DNA of 40,415 bases. Source: Gammaproteobacteria bacterium. Its GTDB lineage: Bacteria; Pseudomonadota; Gammaproteobacteria; Pseudomonadales; Azotimanducaceae. The notes beneath the pieces are model-generated. The model ran no database searches, was not told the DNA's origin, and worked only from the letters and a program-made list of their open reading frames with translations. The stretch spans positions 1-40,415 of the forward strand of contig JAUIED010000027.1 in the NCBI GenBank assembly GCA_030428905.1, read 5' to 3'. The position numbers were made by a program, and so were the translations under genes. Shown here piece after piece: positions 1 through 8,373 of the stretch (positions are counted from its first letter, which is position 1; each line of letters opens with the position of its first letter).

Positions 1-173
1 CCGGCATCGCCATCTCCGTGACGGACTATGCCGGCGGTTGGAACGTGGTGGTGCTGAGCGGTTGCCTGCTGCTGCTCTTGTGGCAACTCTGGGCGGCGCA
101 CGTGTTCTGGCGCCAGTCGATGGGCCAGGCTACCGCCCAGGAGATGCTGCGGGAGGAAGACGGCGCTCGGTAA
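1..173 (+). CDS. C-terminal end of an integral membrane protein, probably a transporter (partial)
   Basis: An open frame enters from the left edge (codons in phase with base 3) and stops at TAA 171-173, giving about 56 residues. The piece contains one strongly hydrophobic segment rich in Leu and Val, then a short charged tail ending in DGAR. A last transmembrane helix followed by a short cytoplasmic tail is typical of major facilitator superfamily transporters, but the fragment is too short to prove the family. If the HpaR and CHMI genes downstream are functionally linked, an aromatic-acid permease would fit; that is inference only. The next gene begins 38 bases after this stop on the same strand. 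Confidence 0.5.
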   Translation, partial: GIAISVTDYAGGWNVVVLSGCLLLLLWQLWAAHVFWRQSMGQATAQEMLREEDGAR

Positions 174-211
174 TCACGCTAGCATGCGGCCTGCATCGGA
201 GGGATCGGTTT

Positions 212-646
212 ATGGCAAGACGGGTGACGGCCTTCATTCTGGCATTTGTAACGACGTATGTGCTGGCGACGGTTGCTATCGCGCAGGCTAACCTCGGCTA
301 TCTGAGTGGGCTCGGACGAGACATCGGTTTCGCTGAGCGTCTGGGCTATATCGGCCACGACGTGGTTGGCATGGCAGGCATGTTTGCGCCCATCGTTCTG
401 GTCACGCTTCTGGTCGCCTACGCGGTGGTTGCCCTCATCGCTTCCCGAGCACCGGCCCTGCGCCTGGCGGGTTATGTCATCGGCGGCTTCACCGGCATGG
501 TCGCAGTGTATCTGGTGCTGCAGGCGGTCTTCGGCATGAACGCCGTATGGGCCACCGCCAGCGCCTTCGGCCTCACCGTGCAGGGCCTGGCCGGCGCTGT
601 GGGCGGTTACGTGTTCGCCCGCGTCAATCCGCGTTCGGCAGCGTGA
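212..646 (+). CDS. small four-helix membrane protein, hypothetical
   Basis: 144 residues. I chose ATG 212 because a good ribosome binding site (GGAGGG, 198-203) lies before it; upstream in-frame codons would overlap the previous gene. The protein has about four hydrophobic segments (roughly residues 5-25, 45-70, 82-104 and 112-132) and almost no soluble domain. Function is not recognisable. Its stop overlaps the start of the next small gene (GTGA at 643-646), so the two are probably co-translated. Confidence 0.7.
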   Translation: MARRVTAFILAFVTTYVLATVAIAQANLGYLSGLGRDIGFAERLGYIGHDVVGMAGMFAPIVLVTLLVAYAVVALIASRAPALRLAGYVIGGFTGMVAVYLVLQAVFGMNAVWATASAFGLTVQGLAGAVGGYVFARVNPRSAA

Positions 647-966
647 GTAGGGCAGGGCGGGCAGGCCTTGGTGCCTGTCTGCTGCTGGCGGCGGCGTGCG
701 CTCAGGCTCACGAGGCGGCTCCGGCGCCGGACTGCGTGGCTCCGGTGCGGCCAATGAAAGAGGATGTGGAGCGCTGGAATGCGTTTGTTGATGCGGTGGA
801 TGTGTACCGGGATTGCATCAACCGCTACCAGGCCGCGCACTATGTTCAGTCGGATGCGCACCGGGCGGCGGCTGAAGCGTCGGTTCAGGAGTGGAATACC
901 TTCGTGCGCGAAAACCTCAATGTGCCGGAAGATTTTCCCCATCGGCCAGAGGCATCGTCGCCCTGA
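643..966 (+). CDS. small secreted protein, hypothetical
   Basis: 107 residues from GTG 643, which overlaps the TGA of the preceding gene. The N-terminus (RAGRAGLGACLLLAAACAQA) is a convincing signal peptide with a likely cleavage after AQA; the Cys near its end could also suggest a lipoprotein, but the lipobox is not canonical. The mature part is small, soluble and helical, with two Cys (in PDC and RDC). No family was recognised. It is probably periplasmic and co-expressed with the membrane protein before it. Confidence 0.65.
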   Translation: MSRAGRAGLGACLLLAAACAQAHEAAPAPDCVAPVRPMKEDVERWNAFVDAVDVYRDCINRYQAAHYVQSDAHRAAAEASVQEWNTFVRENLNVPEDFPHRPEASSP

Positions 967-968
967 AG

Positions 969-980
969 TTAACATGTTAA
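969..980. promoter_or_regulatory. perfect 12-bp palindrome before the MarR/HpaR gene, likely operator
   Basis: TTAACATGTTAA is a perfect inverted repeat ending 9 bases before the regulator's ATG at 990. MarR-family dimers bind such AT-rich palindromes and commonly repress their own gene, so autoregulation is the obvious reading. I found no second copy elsewhere in the window. That HpaR binds this exact sequence is inference. Confidence 0.6.
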
Positions 981-989
981 TGTCGCCAG

Positions 990-1433
990 ATGACCACTGA
1001 GCTGCGGCCATTTTCCGAGTCTCTGCCGATGCTGCTGCTGCGCGCGCGCGAGGCTTCGCTCACCTATTTTCGTGAGGTGCTGAGCGGCCACGGCCTTACC
1101 GAACAACAGTGGCGGGTGCTGCGTGTCCTGAATGAGGAAGAAGCGCTCTCCGCGTCCCTTGTGGCAACCCGCACGGCGCTGTTGGCTCCCAGCCTGTCGC
1201 GTATCGTCAAGGGGCTGGCGCAGCGGCAACTCGTGCGCAACCAACGGGCCAGCCACGATGCCCGCGAGTTGCGGCTGACGCTCACGCCGGCCGGCAGAAA
1301 GCTGGTGGCAGAGATCGCGCCGCTGAGCGAGGCGCAGTACACCCGCATGGAGGAGCGCTTGAGTCAGGCACAGCTCAAAGAGCTGCATCGGCTGCTGCGC
1401 AAGTTCATCGGTGCGCAGGGGCGCCCGGCATGA
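990..1433 (+). CDS. hpaR: MarR-family regulator, HpaR type (homoprotocatechuate degradation repressor-like)
   Basis: 147 residues, the usual size of MarR proteins. The segment LLRAREASLTYFREVLSGHG followed by LTEQQWRVLRVL is characteristic of the HpaR subgroup, which represses genes for 4-hydroxyphenylacetate/homoprotocatechuate breakdown. The winged helix spans about residues 45-110, with the recognition helix around ALLAPSLSRIVKGL and the wing around SHDARELRLTLTPAG. A perfect palindrome lies at 969-980, just before the start. The stop overlaps the next gene (ATGA at 1430-1433), and a CHMI gene, an enzyme of the homoprotocatechuate meta pathway, follows two genes on. This supports the HpaR assignment, although the rest of the hpa pathway is not in the window. 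Confidence 0.8.
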   Translation: MTTELRPFSESLPMLLLRAREASLTYFREVLSGHGLTEQQWRVLRVLNEEEALSASLVATRTALLAPSLSRIVKGLAQRQLVRNQRASHDARELRLTLTPAGRKLVAEIAPLSEAQYTRMEERLSQAQLKELHRLLRKFIGAQGRPA

Positions 1434-2278
1434 ATTTCGTGCTCGGCTTTCGCGGCAGCGTCAACCGCTGGGAGTGCGACGAGAACGACCACCTCAATGT
1501 GCGGTTTTACAACCGCATGCTTTGGGAGAGTCTGCATTCGGCCCTACCTGTGCTGGGCGTGGATGGCGACTGGCGCGTGCGGAGTGTGCATCAGCGCTAC
1601 CTGGCCGAGGCACGGCTCGCTACCCCCATCGCCGGTTACTGTTGCCTGATAGCTGCAGATGCGGAAGCAGTCACCGTGCTGGTGGAGCTGCGCAATCCCA
1701 TGCGGGAGACGGTGCTTGCCAGCTTCGTCTGCGTGCTCAACGGTGCACGGGCGGCGCCGCAAGCGGCCCTGCAGTTGCCAGAACATGCCGGGGCGCGGGG
1801 TATAAAGAGTGGCGCGCCGAGCCTGCAGGACGTGCCGCTGTCAGCGCTCGCGGCGCGTGGGCCGATACAGGTTGGCCGCGGTGTATTTCGGCCTGAAGAA
1901 TGCGCTGCAGACGGTGTGGTGCCGTTCTATGCGTACATGGGGCGCATCTCCGACGCCATGCCGAACCTCTGGGCGCGTCTGCAGACGGAGGAGGAAATGG
2001 CGGCGCGCAGCGAAGGCTTCCAGGGTGGCGCAGTGCTCGAGTACCGGATGGTGTTTCATGGTGCGTTGCACGCTGGGAGCGCCTTCGAAGTGTGGTCAGG
2101 CGTACGTCACGTTGCGGAGAAAACCCAGCACTTCGAGCACCTGTTGTACGATTCTGCAAGCGGCACCTGCATCGTCAGCGCCCAGGCCATCGCCGTGGTG
2201 CTCGACCTCGGCACGCGTCGCAGTATGGTTATTCCGGAGTCACGGCGCGCCCGCATGCAGGCGTTGCTGATCCACTGA
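1430..2278 (+). CDS. double-hotdog thioesterase family protein
   Basis: 282 residues from ATG 1430, overlapping the regulator by 4 nt. The N-terminal half carries the hotdog signature WECDENDHLNVRFYNRMLWE (about residues 14-33), as in 4-hydroxybenzoyl-CoA thioesterase/acyl-ACP thioesterase relatives, where the Asp/Glu and the following helix take part in thioester hydrolysis. The length and the second similar half (about residues 160-270, with FYAYMGRISDAMPNLW) point to two fused hotdog folds. Its probable role is hydrolysis of an acyl- or aryl-CoA linked to the pathway controlled by the regulator; the substrate is unknown. It is followed after 9 bases by the CHMI gene. Confidence 0.75.
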   Translation: MNFVLGFRGSVNRWECDENDHLNVRFYNRMLWESLHSALPVLGVDGDWRVRSVHQRYLAEARLATPIAGYCCLIAADAEAVTVLVELRNPMRETVLASFVCVLNGARAAPQAALQLPEHAGARGIKSGAPSLQDVPLSALAARGPIQVGRGVFRPEECAADGVVPFYAYMGRISDAMPNLWARLQTEEEMAARSEGFQGGAVLEYRMVFHGALHAGSAFEVWSGVRHVAEKTQHFEHLLYDSASGTCIVSAQAIAVVLDLGTRRSMVIPESRRARMQALLIH

Positions 2279-2287
2279 GAGGGGTCT

Positions 2288-2671
2288 ATGCCGCATCTGA
2301 TCGTCGAGTACTCGGCCAACATCGAACAAGCGCTGGATCTGCCGGTGCTCATGCGGGCGCTCAAAGAGGGTGCAGTTGCCACTGGTGTGTTTCCGCTAGG
2401 AGGCATTCGCGTGCGCGGCGCCCGTCGGGATCACTACGACATCGCCGACGGCGATGTGGATAACGCCTTTGTGCATCTGCAAGCGCGCATCGGCGCCGGA
2501 CGCGATGAGGCCACGCGCAGCGCAGCGGCGGACGCACTGTTCGCCGTGCTCTGCGATCATCTCGAAGGGCTGTACGCCAGTCGGGGGCTCGGCATTTCGC
2601 TGGAATTCGTCGAGATCGATCCGGTCACCTCGCGAAAGCGCAACAACCTGCACGAGCGTCTGAAGACATGA
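2288..2671 (+). CDS. hpaF: 5-carboxymethyl-2-hydroxymuconate Delta-isomerase (CHMI)
   Basis: 127 residues, matching the CHMI family length. The protein starts MPHLIVEYSANI: after Met removal Pro-1 is the catalytic base of this tautomerase-superfamily enzyme, and the following strand with Glu/Tyr-Ser is typical. CHMI isomerises 5-carboxymethyl-2-hydroxymuconate in the homoprotocatechuate meta-cleavage pathway. The C-terminal half contains the family-typical segment GISLEFVEIDP and ends near RKRNNLHERLK. It sits downstream of an HpaR-like repressor. The ring-cleavage dioxygenase, dehydrogenase and decarboxylase of the pathway are not in this window, so it may act in a stand-alone role or the pathway lies elsewhere. 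Confidence 0.85.
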   Translation: MPHLIVEYSANIEQALDLPVLMRALKEGAVATGVFPLGGIRVRGARRDHYDIADGDVDNAFVHLQARIGAGRDEATRSAAADALFAVLCDHLEGLYASRGLGISLEFVEIDPVTSRKRNNLHERLKT

Positions 2672-3264
2672 TCGCCGTACGGCTGGTGCTTGCGGTCTGG
2701 GTTGTCGCCTGGGTGGGGGCTGCGCATGCCAGTGATGCCTGGTTGCTCATAGACATCGAGGAGAAAGCAGCCCTCGATCGGGGGGAGCGCGTGGCTATCG
2801 CTGAAGATCTCGGCGCCCGCCTGGCCGTAATCCGCTCCGTGGTGCCCCTGCAGTCGGACGCAGACCGGGCCAAGGTCGAAGCCCGCATGCGGCGCCTGGA
2901 TGACGAGGCGCTCGGCAGCAGCGGCCGCGGCCGCTTCTTTCTGTCGGTGGATTACCAGCACTACCAGCTGTTGGAGTTGCTGCAACAGGCGGCCACCGCT
3001 CTGGACTGTATCTATCAGGCGGCTTCCGAGGCGCAGGAAATGTATTGCTGGTCGCAACTGGCGAGCATCTACCTCGCCGAAGAGCGCATGGAACTCGGGC
3101 TTGCGACGTTGCGGCGCAGGCATCTCATCCCGCGGGATGACGATATGCCGCGTGTGGCGCAGGACCCTCGGGTCTGGTACGCGGAATTTGGCCGGGGTAT
3201 TTTGCGGGGCATCATCTCGCCGTATCTGGCCCAGGCGTCCGGCAACGCAGGCGCGGCAAATTGA
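2668..3264 (+). CDS. secreted protein of unknown function
   Basis: 198 residues; its ATG overlaps the CHMI stop (ATGA, 2668-2671), indicating translational coupling. Residues 1-21 form a clear signal peptide (hydrophobic run, then AHA before SDAW), so the product is probably periplasmic. The rest is mostly helical, with two Cys (AALDCIYQAA and EMYCWSQ) that could form a disulfide and a segment resembling TPR helices (SQLASIYLAEERMELGLATL). No family was recognised. The next gene, also exported and TPR-like, begins 17 bases on, and the pair may act together. Confidence 0.7.
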   Translation: MIAVRLVLAVWVVAWVGAAHASDAWLLIDIEEKAALDRGERVAIAEDLGARLAVIRSVVPLQSDADRAKVEARMRRLDDEALGSSGRGRFFLSVDYQHYQLLELLQQAATALDCIYQAASEAQEMYCWSQLASIYLAEERMELGLATLRRRHLIPRDDDMPRVAQDPRVWYAEFGRGILRGIISPYLAQASGNAGAAN

Positions 3265-3281
3265 TGCGGAGGTAACTTCAC

Positions 3282-3839
3282 ATGTGGATGCACGTTCTCT
3301 TTGGACTGAGCATGCTCCTGACGGGGCAGATGGCGAGCGGTGAATCCGCCGACACGGTGCTGTTCAACTACTCACCTGCGTACGAATGCTACCGCGCCAC
3401 CTTGCGTGACAACCCGTCCCCGGACACTGAGCAGTGTGACCTCGCCATCGAGAAGCAGGCGCTCGATGGCGAGTCGCTCGCGGCGACGTACTCCAATCGC
3501 GGCATCCTGTTGGCGCGCAGTGGAGACATCACCGCTGCACTGGCGGATCACGACCGGGCGTTGTCTTTGAGCACGCATCACAGCTCGCTGTACATCAATC
3601 GCGCAAACGCACTCGTGCGCGTGCGTCGGTTCAAGGATGCTATGGACGATCTGGATCGGGCAGTGGCCATCGCCGACGGCGCATTGGCGGCGGCCCATTA
3701 CAACCGGTCTTTGCTGTTCCACCGCCTGGGCGATCTGCCCTCGGCCCGTTCAGAAGCAGAGGCTGCCGCGAAACTTAGCCCTGAATCAACGGCTTACAAG
3801 TCATTCTTAGAAAGCCTATCCGCAGAGAACGGAACCTGA
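3282..3839 (+). CDS. exported tetratricopeptide-repeat protein
   Basis: 185 residues with an N-terminal signal peptide (about residues 1-20, cleavage near ASG-ES). From about residue 65 there are three consecutive TPR units: SNRGILLARSGDITAALADHDRAL, then LYINRANALVRVRRFKDAMDDLDRAV, then AHYNRSLLFHRLGDLPSARSEAEAA, with the usual G, Y, A and A positions. TPRs mediate protein-protein contacts; the partner is not evident. Two Cys (ECYR, EQCD) lie in the N-terminal extension. It is the last gene of the + strand unit and is followed by a strong terminator. Confidence 0.75.
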   Translation: MWMHVLFGLSMLLTGQMASGESADTVLFNYSPAYECYRATLRDNPSPDTEQCDLAIEKQALDGESLAATYSNRGILLARSGDITAALADHDRALSLSTHHSSLYINRANALVRVRRFKDAMDDLDRAVAIADGALAAAHYNRSLLFHRLGDLPSARSEAEAAAKLSPESTAYKSFLESLSAENGT

Positions 3840-3861
3840 TGGGCTGATACACGCGCAAAAA

Positions 3862-3898
3862 AAACCGCCTGAAAAGGCGGTTTGTATTCCCTGTTTTT
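3862..3898 (+). terminator. intrinsic terminator after the TPR gene
   Basis: A perfect 9-bp stem, AAACCGCCT (3862-3870) with AGGCGGTTT (3875-3883), closed by a GAAA tetraloop and followed by a T-rich stretch (to 3898). The A-run on the left and T-run on the right make it a plausible bidirectional terminator. It ends the 212-3839 gene group. Confidence 0.9.
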
Positions 3899-3899
3899 A

Positions 3900-4144
3900 T
3901 TGTTATGGCGGGACAAAATCAGATGAAACAATTCCCCTCACCTGAATTCAGCTCGAATCCCCGTGCGCGTTCTGCGTTTGCGGGGCGGATGTACACTCCA
4001 TCGCGGCAGGGCTGAAAGTGGGTGAACTCTACAAGAAGGGTAACGGGTAAGCAATGCTTTAACGGCATAAAATCAAGCAGTTAGTATCGATAGTTAGATT
4101 TACATTACTTTCGGTAACAACCGAGCAATGAAAGGGGACGAGAA
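3900..4144. other. intergenic region before the malonyl-CoA synthetase gene
   Basis: No open frame here looks coding. The right half (about 4055-4115) is distinctly AT-rich compared with the surroundings, as expected for a promoter region, but no single -35/-10 pair stands out. A Shine-Dalgarno sequence AAAGGGGA (4131-4138) lies 6 bases before the TTG start at 4145. Together with the terminator at 3862-3898 this accounts for the whole gap. Confidence 0.5.
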
Positions 4145-5647
4145 TTGTCAGGAAACCTATTTTCCCAGCTGGCGGCAGTGGCGACACGTTCGGCAGATAA
4201 CGTGTGTCTACTGCTGCCCGACGGCGGTGAGGTGAGCTTTGCGGCGCTCTACGAACAGGCCGGTCGATTTTCTTCGGCGTTACAGACGCTGGGGGTTTCC
4301 CCTGGGGATCGCGTGGTCGTGCAGGTGGACAAGTCGCCCGCCAACCTGGCGCTGTACCTCGGCACGCTGCAAAGCGGTGCGGTGTACGTGCCCTTGAACT
4401 CGGCCTACACGCTGGAGGAAGTAGCGTACTTTCTTGGCGACGCCGAGCCGCGGGTGTTCGTTGGCGCAACGAAGTCGGACGATCTCGAAGCGCGGTTTAC
4501 GGACGTGCACTTTCATACCCTGGACGCTGCCGGGGGCGGCAGCCTGGCGTCTGTGGCTACTGAGGTGACGCCGAGTGTCGACGTCGTGGCGCGCGATGGC
4601 AGTGACCTCGCCGCCATCGTCTACACCTCCGGCACCACCGGCCGCTCGAAGGGTGCCATGCTGAGCCACGACAACCTGGCCAGCAATGCGGCCTCGCTCA
4701 TCGAGGCCTGGGGTTGGCAGGCGGATGATGTGCTGCTGCATGCGCTGCCCATCTTTCACGTGCACGGCCTCTTTATCGCCATGCACTGCGCGCTCACCCA
4801 GGGCACGCCGATGATTTTCCTGCCGAAGTTCGACGTCGGGGAGGTGCTGCGCTGGCTGCCGCGGGCGACGGTGCTCATGGGCGTGCCGACGTTCTACACG
4901 CGTCTGCTGGCGGAGGAAGACTTCACCGCGCAGGCGGCGTCGCACATGCGTCTGTTTATCTCCGGCTCCGCGCCGCTCACGCCACAGACCTTCGAAGCGT
5001 TCGAGACGCGCACAGGGCAACGAATTCTGGAGCGCTACGGTATGAGCGAGACCATCATCAACTCCACCAATCCGCTCATCGGCGAACGGGTGGCCGGCAC
5101 GGTGGGTTTTCCCCTGCCCGGCGTGGAGATGCGGGTGACGGGGGACGACGCCGCAGAACTGCCGCATGGCGAGATCGGCATGCTCGAAGTACGCGGGCCT
5201 AACGTGTTCTGTGGCTACTGGCGCATGCCGGAAAAGACAGCGGAGGAAATTCGCGAGGATGGCTATTTCATCACTGGCGACCTGGGCACGCAGGATGCGG
5301 ACGGTCGCATCAGCATCGTGGGCCGGGGCAAGGACCTGGTCATCTCCGGCGGCTACAACGTGTATCCCAAAGAGGTGGAGGGCGTGCTCGATGCGCTGGA
5401 TGGCATTATCGAGTCGGCGGTGATCGGCGTGCCACACGCCGATTTTGGCGAAGCGGTGGTGGCTGTGGTGGTGCCGAGCGGCGAGGACGTCTCCCTGCAA
5501 GCGCTGCGCGCTGCACTGGACGACCGGCTTGCCAGGTTCAAACAACCCAAGGCGGTGATCAACCTGAAAGAGCTGCCACGCAACACCATGGGCAAGGTGC
5601 AGAAAAACGTGCTGCGGGACACCTACGCGGCGCTGTTTCAGAACTGA
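4145..5647 (+). CDS. matB: malonyl-CoA synthetase (malonate-CoA ligase)
   Basis: 500 residues, the normal MatB length. This is an adenylate-forming (ANL) enzyme: P-loop YTSGTTGRSKG (about 160-170), the aromatic motif ALPIFHVHGL, A5 motif ERYGMSET, A7 motif GYFITGDLG, and the catalytic lysine in PRNTMGKVQ (about K484). The combination HALPIFHVHGLFIAMHCAL and MGVPTFYTRLL is typical of MatB, which makes malonyl-CoA from malonate, ATP and CoA. The start is TTG 4145: AAAGGGGA lies 6 bases upstream, and the ATG at 4128 is out of frame. It is a single-gene unit, convergent with the symporter gene whose stop lies 12 bases beyond. No MatA decarboxylase or malonate transporter is adjacent. Confidence 0.9.
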   Translation: MSGNLFSQLAAVATRSADNVCLLLPDGGEVSFAALYEQAGRFSSALQTLGVSPGDRVVVQVDKSPANLALYLGTLQSGAVYVPLNSAYTLEEVAYFLGDAEPRVFVGATKSDDLEARFTDVHFHTLDAAGGGSLASVATEVTPSVDVVARDGSDLAAIVYTSGTTGRSKGAMLSHDNLASNAASLIEAWGWQADDVLLHALPIFHVHGLFIAMHCALTQGTPMIFLPKFDVGEVLRWLPRATVLMGVPTFYTRLLAEEDFTAQAASHMRLFISGSAPLTPQTFEAFETRTGQRILERYGMSETIINSTNPLIGERVAGTVGFPLPGVEMRVTGDDAAELPHGEIGMLEVRGPNVFCGYWRMPEKTAEEIREDGYFITGDLGTQDADGRISIVGRGKDLVISGGYNVYPKEVEGVLDALDGIIESAVIGVPHADFGEAVVAVVVPSGEDVSLQALRAALDDRLARFKQPKAVINLKELPRNTMGKVQKNVLRDTYAALFQN

Positions 5648-5659
5648 TCGTTTACTGGC

Positions 5660-7204
5660 TCAGGAACTGGCGATGCCGAGCGGCGAGAACAACCAGTAGG
5701 TTGCGACGATGCTGGCACCCAGCAGCAGCGCTGCGTGCCAGCGGTAGCGCCATGGGGTCATGTCCACCGACGTGCGCTGCTGGGTTGCAGGTGCGGCGAA
5801 CGACGCGTCTCCGAGCAGCAGCATGATCGCGATCTCCACGCAGAACAGCGCGCCATAGATGTGGATGAAGTGCCAACCCGGGTCCCAGACAAACGCGAGC
5901 ACAGCGTAAGCGGCCAGGTGAAACACCACGGCGGTGATCGCCCCCCGGGCATTCACCCGTGGCAGGAACAGAGCTGCGATCACCAGGGCGATGGTGGGGA
6001 TGTTGTAGAACCCGGTGAACTTGCGGATGAGTTGCCACAGCCCCTCCGGGGCGTGTTCGAGCTGGGGCGCGACGAGTATGGCAAACACGGTGATGGCCAC
6101 GCTCCACCATCGCGCGCGGCGCACCGGATTCGGGCTGTCTTCTGAGGTGAGGTCGAGTGCCAGGATGGTGGCGGCACTGTTCAACAGGCTGTTGTACGAG
6201 CTCACGACCACGCCGATGAGTACGGCAAGAAACACGCCGCTGAATGCGCCTGGCAGTACGTGCTTCACGAGGGCAGGGTAGGCGGCGTCCATGCTGCCCA
6301 GGCGATCGCCGAACAGGTGGTAGGCGATGACGCCCGGCACCATAACGCCGAAGGGAATGAGCAGCTTGAAGAATCCAGCGGTGAGCACACCCTGCTGGCC
6401 GGCGGCCAGGCTGCGCGCACCCAGGGTGCGTTGAATGACGTACTGGTTGGTGCCCCAGTAGAAGAGGTTGGCAACGATCATGCCGGTGAACAGGGTGGCG
6501 AACGGGGTCGGGTCACTCGGCCCGCCGATGGCGTTGAGCTTCTCGGTGTGCACGCTCGTCAGTATGTCCAGGCCGCTACCGATGCTGCCGTTCCCCAGCG
6601 CCTGCAGGGCGAGCAGCGGCAGGGTGAGCGCACAGGCCAGCAGGCCCACCCCGAACAGGGTGTCGGAGATGGCGATGGCGCGCAGGCCGCCGGCCACAGC
6701 GTAGGCCGCGCCGATCAGCGCGATGCCGGCCATCACCACGGTGAGCGGCAGCGCAAGTCCGGTGAGAGCGATCACCGCCAGCGAACCTGCGTAGAGCACG
6801 GAGGGGATGGTGACCAACGTGTATCCGGCGACGAACAGTAAGGCGCTCAAACGCCGCACACGGACGTCGAATCGGCGTTCGAAGAACTCCGGCAGCGTTG
6901 TGAAGCCCGCGCGCAGAAACCTCGGCAGAAACACGAACGCCATGATGATGATGGCAACGCCGGCGGTCACCTCCCAGGCCATGGACGACAGGTTGTGCGC
7001 GTAGGCGGAGCCGGAAAGCCCAACGAGCTGCTCGGCGGAGAGGTTGGTGAGGAGCAGGGAGCCTGCGATGAACGCGCCCGGCAGCGTCCGCCCGGCGAGA
7101 AAGTAGTTGTCCTCATCCCGGGCTGCGCCACGCGCGTAACGGTAGGCAATCCACGCCACGGCGGCGAGCACTGCCAGGCAGGAGAGGGCGCCAGCCAGCG
7201 TCAT
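5660..7204 (-). CDS. sodium:solute symporter family (SSS/SLC5) transporter
   Basis: 514 residues with about 13-14 hydrophobic helices. The N-terminus shows the SSS signature: a first helix, then EDNYFLAGRTLPGAFIAGSL, LLTNLSAEQLVGLSGSAYAH and MAWEVTAGVAI, and later NLFYWGTNQYVIQRTLGA, the hallmark of SGLT-like members. The conserved SSYNSLLNSAATI segment in the eighth helix contributes Ser ligands to the Na2 site. It probably couples Na+ influx to uptake of a sugar, polyol or organic acid. Its ATG overlaps the LarC stop (ATGA, 7201-7204), so it is the last cistron of the M13-AKR-LarC unit. The substrate cannot be read from sequence. Confidence 0.88.
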   Translation of the reverse strand: MTLAGALSCLAVLAAVAWIAYRYARGAARDEDNYFLAGRTLPGAFIAGSLLLTNLSAEQLVGLSGSAYAHNLSSMAWEVTAGVAIIIMAFVFLPRFLRAGFTTLPEFFERRFDVRVRRLSALLFVAGYTLVTIPSVLYAGSLAVIALTGLALPLTVVMAGIALIGAAYAVAGGLRAIAISDTLFGVGLLACALTLPLLALQALGNGSIGSGLDILTSVHTEKLNAIGGPSDPTPFATLFTGMIVANLFYWGTNQYVIQRTLGARSLAAGQQGVLTAGFFKLLIPFGVMVPGVIAYHLFGDRLGSMDAAYPALVKHVLPGAFSGVFLAVLIGVVVSSYNSLLNSAATILALDLTSEDSPNPVRRARWWSVAITVFAILVAPQLEHAPEGLWQLIRKFTGFYNIPTIALVIAALFLPRVNARGAITAVVFHLAAYAVLAFVWDPGWHFIHIYGALFCVEIAIMLLLGDASFAAPATQQRTSVDMTPWRYRWHAALLLGASIVATYWLFSPLGIASS

Positions 7205-8373
7205 ACCAGCTGTGTCTGTACTTCGTACTCCAGCGCCCGATGGGTGCTCAGATAATCACGGCCGATACTGGTTGCGATGCGCGCGACATCATCGTGCTCA
7301 AGCTTGAAGCGCGATTGGCCGTTGGGTTGTTGCACGATCTTTACCTGTACGCTGCCGAGGCTCGTTTCAACGGTGCGCATTTCCCGGTCGAGCTCATGCC
7401 GGGCGACATCGAAAACCCGCAGGCCGATGGTGGTGGACTCATTCAGCAAAACGTCGATCAGCGCCTGACGTTTTTCTGCATGGGCCAGCACGCCAAGCTG
7501 GGTGGCAGGGCGGCTCTTCTTCATGACAATGGGGGTGCACCAGGCGTCGCTCGCGCCCTCGGCCAGCAGCCTCTCAAGCAGGGGCGCGAAGGCTTCGGCG
7601 CTCATGTCGTCGATGTTGGCTTCGATCTGCACCATGCCGGACACGCGCTGCGAGTCCGGCGTGGTACCAAGCACCACACGCAGCACGTTGGGCACCTCGA
7701 AGCCTTTGCGGCCGATGCCGTAACCGAATCGCTCCGGTACGAACGCGGATTGAGGCGCGAACGTATCCACGCTTGCCTTGAGTATGGCGGCGCCGGTTGG
7801 TGTGGTGCTCTCGCCGGTTACGCCGCCGTAGAGGCAAGGCACGCCGGTCAGGATTTCCTGGGTTGCAGGCGCCGGCACCGGAAACTCGCCGTGCGCGCAG
7901 CGCACTGTGCCGCTGCCGAGCTGCACCGGGTTGCAGATGATGCGATCCACCCCGAGGTAGTCGATGGCGATCGCGCCGCCGACGATGTCGACGATGGAGT
8001 CGATCGCACCCACTTCGTGAAAGTGCACCTTTTCGATATCGATTCCGTGAATTTTCGCTTCCGCTACGGCGATCTGTTCGAACATGGCAAGCGCGAGACG
8101 CTCGGCACCCGGCGTCAGACCGGCGCATTCGATGGCTGTGCGTATGGTGCTGTAGTGGCGGTGGTCGTGCTGGTCCTTTGCGTGCACGGTGAGCGAGGTG
8201 CCGCTGATGCCCATCTTGCTGGCCGGGCGCACCTCCAGGCGGTACTCGCCACTCAGCGACAGCTTACCGAGCTGCGCTTCCACATAGTCGAGAGGCACGC
8301 CGAGGTCCAGGAGCGCAGCCAGATGCATGTCGCCGGCGATGCCGGCGGCAGGTTGGTAGAAGAGCGTTTTCAA
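7201..8373 (-). CDS. larC: LarC, nickel insertion protein of the nickel-pincer nucleotide cofactor
   Basis: 390 residues, a full-length LarC in one frame (in Lactiplantibacillus plantarum it is split and needs a frameshift). Conserved blocks: PAAGIAGDMHLAALLDLG near the N-terminus, a His-rich stretch DQHDHRHYSTI (about 67-77), HFHEVGAIDSIVDIVG (about 117), the TTPTGAAIL block, and the C-terminal metal-binding domain beginning MVQIEANIDDMSAE. LarC inserts Ni into the pyridinium-bisthiocarboxylate mononucleotide using CTP. The start must be TTG 8373, overlapping the TGA of the aldo/keto reductase (TTGA). There is no LarA, LarB or LarE in the window, so the nickel-pincer enzyme it serves is unidentified. 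Confidence 0.9.
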   Translation of the reverse strand: MKTLFYQPAAGIAGDMHLAALLDLGVPLDYVEAQLGKLSLSGEYRLEVRPASKMGISGTSLTVHAKDQHDHRHYSTIRTAIECAGLTPGAERLALAMFEQIAVAEAKIHGIDIEKVHFHEVGAIDSIVDIVGGAIAIDYLGVDRIICNPVQLGSGTVRCAHGEFPVPAPATQEILTGVPCLYGGVTGESTTPTGAAILKASVDTFAPQSAFVPERFGYGIGRKGFEVPNVLRVVLGTTPDSQRVSGMVQIEANIDDMSAEAFAPLLERLLAEGASDAWCTPIVMKKSRPATQLGVLAHAEKRQALIDVLLNESTTIGLRVFDVARHELDREMRTVETSLGSVQVKIVQQPNGQSRFKLEHDDVARIATSIGRDYLSTHRALEYEVQTQLV

